Shown in pieces: positions 57,350 to 64,000 of a stretch of DNA of 64,000 nt. Origin of the DNA: Paraspadella gotoi (Eukaryota > Chaetognatha). The notes under the pieces are model-generated. The model saw only the letters and a list, made by a program, of their open reading frames with translations. It had not been told where the DNA came from and made no database searches. Position 1 is the first letter of the stretch, and every line of letters starts with the position of its first letter. The DNA lies in assembly GCA_051294375.1 (NCBI GenBank), contig CM119270.1:19943160-20007159 (forward strand), written 5' to 3'. A program made the position numbers and the translations under genes.

Positions 57350-57463
57350 GGAAGCGGTCTTCAGGGAATCCGCTGCCAAAACGGGAAAGCGGTTTTCGTA
57401 GAAGCGGTTCGCGGTGGAAGCGGTCTTCAGATTTAAAGGAAGCGGTCTCCAGCGAAGCGGTCA
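57350..57463 (+). promoter_or_regulatory. GAAGCGGT motif array
   Basis: Six copies of GAAGCGGT or GAAAGCGGT lie at about 57351, 57385, 57401, 57417, 57439 and 57454. Three of them extend to GGAAGCGGTCTYCAG. The array ends 170 bp before the start codon of coiled-coil gene 1. It could be a cluster of factor sites or a short tandem array; the binding protein is unknown. Confidence 0.45.
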
Positions 57464-57538
57464 ACAAGTTAAAAAAAAAAAAAAAATAACGCTTCCATCA
57501 AACTAAGAATTTCAAAATTTTGTTTATTTACTCTACCT

Positions 57539-57603
57539 GACCACTCGATCGAACTCATCGACCGGATTACTCGACCGAGCCACTCGACCAAACGACTCGA
57601 CCT
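57539..57603 (+). repeat. ACTCGACC-type repeat in the 5' leader
   Basis: Five imperfect units (ACTCGATC, ACTCATCGACC, ACTCGACCG, ACTCGACCA, ACTCGACCT) at about 12-14 bp spacing lie just upstream of the start codon at 57635. This is probably 5' UTR. Confidence 0.55.
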
Positions 57604-57634
57604 TCTCTCTCTCTCGAACCGGTCGACGACGAGG

Positions 57635-58433
57635 ATGCCGGAAATGACGGAGGCGGAGCTGGAGAAGCTGGAGAAGAGATGCGAAGCGGTGAAGTCGACG
57701 CGACAGAAGATCGAAGAGGAAAACGAAAAGATGGAGTTGGAATTGAAAGACGCGAGATCCCAGTTGAATAAGATGACGGAGGGAAAGGGGAATTTTGAAC
57801 AGCAATTGGTGCAGGTGAATTCAATCAAGGTCGAGAGAATCAGACAGATGCATGAACCAATTTAGGGAAAGACGGACAGACTGACTCTGAGATAGGCCGT
57901 CCCATAATCAGAAAGACAAAAAGATAGAAAAACAGAAATAACAGTCGTGCCAAATACTTTTCAAACTCACCTGACCCTTACCTTTTTTATTTCACGTCAC
58001 ACTGCAATCCACGCGATTACACACTATTTTCTTCCCACACTTTTCGCCCACACTCTCTGCCGCGTACATTCTCTCACCACACCATCCCACACACACTCTC
58101 CCACCACAGCTGGACTTGGACGCCAACTCCAAACGCGTGGCGATGAAAGACGCAGAGAAAATGTTCAACCGCGAGAAGGAAGATCATCGGCGGGCGGTGG
58201 AGGACCTCAAGCAAATGGGGCGCGACCAGTTGCGCGCCTTGCAGAAGGTGGTCGAGTTGATTGCCGTGTGGTGGGAGAGGAAGAGGATTTAAAGGGGTGG
58301 GGTTGGCTGTTGTTGTTTGGAATTTAGATTTTTCATGTAGTAATAAGTTTGTTACATCTAGAGTGTTTAATAATGATTGGAATTAATTGGAATTATAATT
58401 ATAATAACGTTGATAATAATAATAATAATAATG

Positions 58434-58505
<72 letters not shown>

Positions 58506-59455
58506 TAGATAACTAAATACAATAATGCATTATAACAATGATACAATTACAACCCAATCGGTGCCATCAACGATTCATTCATTCATTCATTCATTCATTC
58601 ATTCATTCATTCATTCATTCATTCATTCATTCATTCATTCATTCATTCATTCATTCAATCATTCATATCCCTTCAGGACTTCGAGGCGGAAGAGCTTCGT
58701 CTTCGCGAATCCCTAGGCGACCTGGGAGTGATGGAGTTCAACACGGCTTCGCTGGGGCAAGACATCGTCAACATGCACAAGAGGATCGAGATACAAAAGG
58801 AACAAATGAGAATGGGACAAAGATTTGTGGAAAAGCTGGAGAAAGAAAAGAGAGAAGTGGAGGGGAATTATGATAAGGTGAGGGAGAGGGAGGGGAGGGA
58901 GAGAGTGGGAGTGAGAGAGGGAGAAGGAGAGAGAGAAGAAAGGAGGGAGGGGGGAGAGGGAGGGAGGGTGAGAGGGAGAAGTAGAGAGGGAGGGAGTCGG
59001 AGTGAGAGAGGGAGAAGAGGAGAAAAAGAGAGAGGAGGGAGGGAGAAAAAAAAGAAAGAAATAAAAAAGAAAGAAAGAAAGAAAGAAATGACTAAGACAA
59101 AAACGAGAAGAATAACCTGATTTTAGTTGTCGTCGTTGTTGTTGTTGTTGTTGTGATCATAATTCCTTCCCCCCCTCTCGCCCAAAAGGTTCGCCACGAT
59201 CTCGACGTGGCGCGGATGGACAACAACAAAGCTGAGACGGACAATCTGGAATTGCAGAACCAATTGTTGCCGGAAGCGAGAGCCCAATACCAGAGAGAGG
59301 CCAACCAGCGAGAGGAAGGAAGGCCCAAGCTCAAGAAGAAGAAGATCAAGAAGATTAAACCGGCGGAGGAAGAGTGGGAGGAAGAGGGAGGAAGAGGAGG
59401 AAGGAGGAAATGGGACGAGGACGAAGGAGATGAGATCCCGAGGAGGAGGAGATAA
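57635..59455 (+). CDS. Coiled-coil protein, tandem paralog 1 (4 exons)
   Basis: Exons 57635-57814, 58110-58247, 58677-58877 and 59189-59455 (stop TAA 59453-59455). All introns are phase 0 and GT-AG, giving 261 residues. It begins MPEMTEAELEKLEKR, and residues 1 to about 215 are heptad-rich, charged and proline-poor, typical of a long coiled coil (myosin-rod or paramyosin-like texture). About 45 C-terminal residues form a basic (KLKKKKIKKIK) then acidic/Arg-rich tail ending PRRRR. The conserved stretches NMHKRIEIQK, RFVEKLEKEKRE and AETDNLELQ are shared with the downstream paralog. I do not recognise the family. A filament-associated structural role is only an inference from composition. The start is chosen for the shared MPE..EAELE N-terminus. 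The third intron (58878-59188) is largely GA-rich. Confidence 0.85.
58405..58505. repeat. (AAT)n in intron 2 of coiled-coil gene 1
   Basis: About 100 bp of AAT trinucleotide repeat. Confidence 0.98.
58573..58666. repeat. (CATT)n in intron 2 of coiled-coil gene 1
   Basis: Almost pure CATT repeat ending about 10 bp before the exon 3 acceptor, so it replaces much of the polypyrimidine tract region. Confidence 0.98.
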
Positions 59456-59517
59456 AAGGAGGAGAAGGGAGGAAAAGAGGGAGAAAGATAGGATGTTCAT
59501 GTTTTTGATGATAAGAT

Positions 59518-59523
59518 AATAAA
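59518..59523 (+). terminator. Poly(A) signal of coiled-coil gene 1
   Basis: AATAAA lies 63 bases after the stop codon, followed by AC/A-rich sequence. Confidence 0.6.
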
Positions 59524-59529
59524 CAAAAA

Positions 59530-60563
59530 AAGCTCAACCAATTTAATCGGAATTGCGAAGAAAAAAAGATTTTGTTTTTCGCCGCGTCCTTTCTTATAAT
59601 CGCAGACGACAAACGCTCAAAAAAGCCCTAAAAAGTTATAAATAGCTCAAAAATTAATTTAGTTTTTTTTTTTTTTTCGTTGAAGTCGTTTTTTTATGCC
59701 ATAAGTTATGGTGGTCTTTAATAGCCAGCAGAAAAAGAATTGTCAAAAATAACATCATTTTCAAGTTTATAAACACTATATTTCAAAGACATTTGTTTTC
59801 CTCAAAGGCTCAAGTAAAGACCGTCAAAAAACTACTTCAATGAACACAAAAAGTTTTGAACAAAAGCTTTTTAAAAATATTCTTAAAAAAACAACTCAGA
59901 TTTCGTCTTTTAAATTCTATAATTTTACTTTTGTTCAAAAATTCGCGTTATTTTGGTAATTTTGTTTCTCATTCGTTTAATTTTTGTTTTGTTCATTTGT
60001 TTTTGTTTGATCTCAAACGAGACAACTATGTCAAATAATTAAATTATATTTATTTATATACTTTATCAAACGGGTGGCAAAATATAAACAATTTTTTTTG
60101 CTTAACATAGTTGTAGATTAAATAATCTTTGATCCTAACACGAAACGCATTTTCTAGTCCCTCTCCAATGAGAATATATATTTTAATTTTAACTTTCAAC
60201 TAATTGTACGTTTACGGGCTCAAAAAATCGTTTTGAACAATAAATATCGAAAACATAATTTTGCTCAAAATGTCCGTTTTGTACAAATAATTTAGGCAAC
60301 TGCTGGAGGAGAGTGAGAGAGGAGGGAATCGAATTTCTTTCTCCAGATCGGCTCAATCCAATCGAGTCAAAGACTTTAAACTTCTTCCTCCCGTTCGGCT
60401 CGTCCAGACACGTCCGATCACTTTGAAGACCAACTCTTTCGAGGAGCGAAAAACCACCTGCCATTCATCGCCAGGACTCTCTTCCCCAATCTTCGGCAGA
60501 CCTAGTCACCGACACCTCTCTCAACCTTCTCGCCAACACCCTCTTCAAACCCTTTCGTTTAAA
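59530..60563. other. Intergenic region and 5' leader of gene 2
   Basis: AT-rich to about 60280, then GC-balanced pyrimidine-rich sequence at 60290-60563 that is probably the 5' UTR of the second paralog. A CCAAT box (TCCAATCGAG) lies near 60357. No other gene is seen. Confidence 0.5.
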
Positions 60564-63589
<3,026 letters not shown>

Positions 63590-63616
63590 AAAACAAAAGG
63601 GAATTGGACCGAGAAA

Positions 63617-63622
63617 AATAAA
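63617..63622 (+). terminator. Poly(A) signal of coiled-coil gene 2
   Basis: AATAAA 28 bases after the stop codon. A second AATAAA lies at 63732-63737. Confidence 0.6.
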
Positions 63623-64000
63623 AAGCATCGGAAATGAAAAATATTTAATTAAATACATTAACAAACAAAAAAAAAAAAAACTAAAACAACAAACGAAAGA
63701 AAAACTTATTTGTAAAAAAATCAAACAACAAAATAAATGAGAAACTCAACTTTATTTTTTAATATTTTTTTTTAAAAATCGTCGTATAATTTGGCGTCAA
63801 AAAAAAAAAAAAAAAAAAAACGAAAAGGAACTTAATACTTATTTTCTAAAAATCTTATGCGACATTTCATCCGCTTTACGTTTCTCAGTTATCAATTATC
63901 AAACGAATATAACATCAACAATAAACAACTATATGAAATGAAAACCGTTGACCTGAGATTTTTTGAAGGAATAAAATTAGATTTGTGGAAATGACACTTA
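63623..64000. other. 3' flank, AT-rich
   Basis: Two long A runs (about 63669 and 63802) and AT-rich unique sequence. No further gene is visible before the window ends. Confidence 0.5.

Overview
This window looks like nuclear DNA from an arthropod, most likely a crustacean or another non-insect arthropod. It is AT-rich and gene-poor, with spliced genes (GT-AG and GC-AG introns) and an exceptional load of microsatellites, mainly (CT)n/(GA)n. The clearest gene resembles the arthropod prohormone-4 neuropeptide precursor. The exact lineage cannot be fixed from the sequence. It is a draft scaffold: it carries 25-base N gaps, larger N gaps, and many one-base indels between near-identical copies, as expected of lightly polished long-read gap filling.

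Layout: 1-16 kb holds no recognisable intact gene, only simple repeats, gaps and two small dispersed-repeat families. A C2H2 zinc-finger reading frame broken by a poly-A run lies at 16.56-17.13 kb, followed by a Penelope-like hairpin motif. From 17.53 to 22.15 kb lies a near-perfect 2 x 2.24 kb palindrome that ends exactly at a gap. A CpG-rich promoter-like patch with two CACGTG boxes follows. From 27.5 to 46.1 kb lies a large rearranged region: a block (27.49-35.7 kb), a 2.85 kb segment D, the block again in inverted orientation (38.64-43.27 kb), a gap, and D again. The two block copies differ by two reciprocal insertions. One copy carries a 5.15 kb element with about 1 kb inverted repeats and a 9 bp target duplication; the other carries a 1.4 kb foldback-type element. 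Each copy shows the empty site of the other's insertion.

The coding part is on the + strand from 46.8 kb. A five-exon prohormone-4-like gene (46.8-51.03 kb) has a signal-peptide-like stretch, an LDLa-like cysteine domain, dibasic sites and a conserved C-terminal end. After a gene-free 6.5 kb come two tandem coiled-coil paralogs (57.6-59.5 kb and 60.6-63.6 kb). Their proteins align without gaps over about 215 residues, yet none of their three introns sit at the same codon. No operon-like or defence system is present. The most noteworthy items are the neuropeptide precursor, the unidentified coiled-coil pair with discordant introns, and the filled/empty-site pair of transposons.
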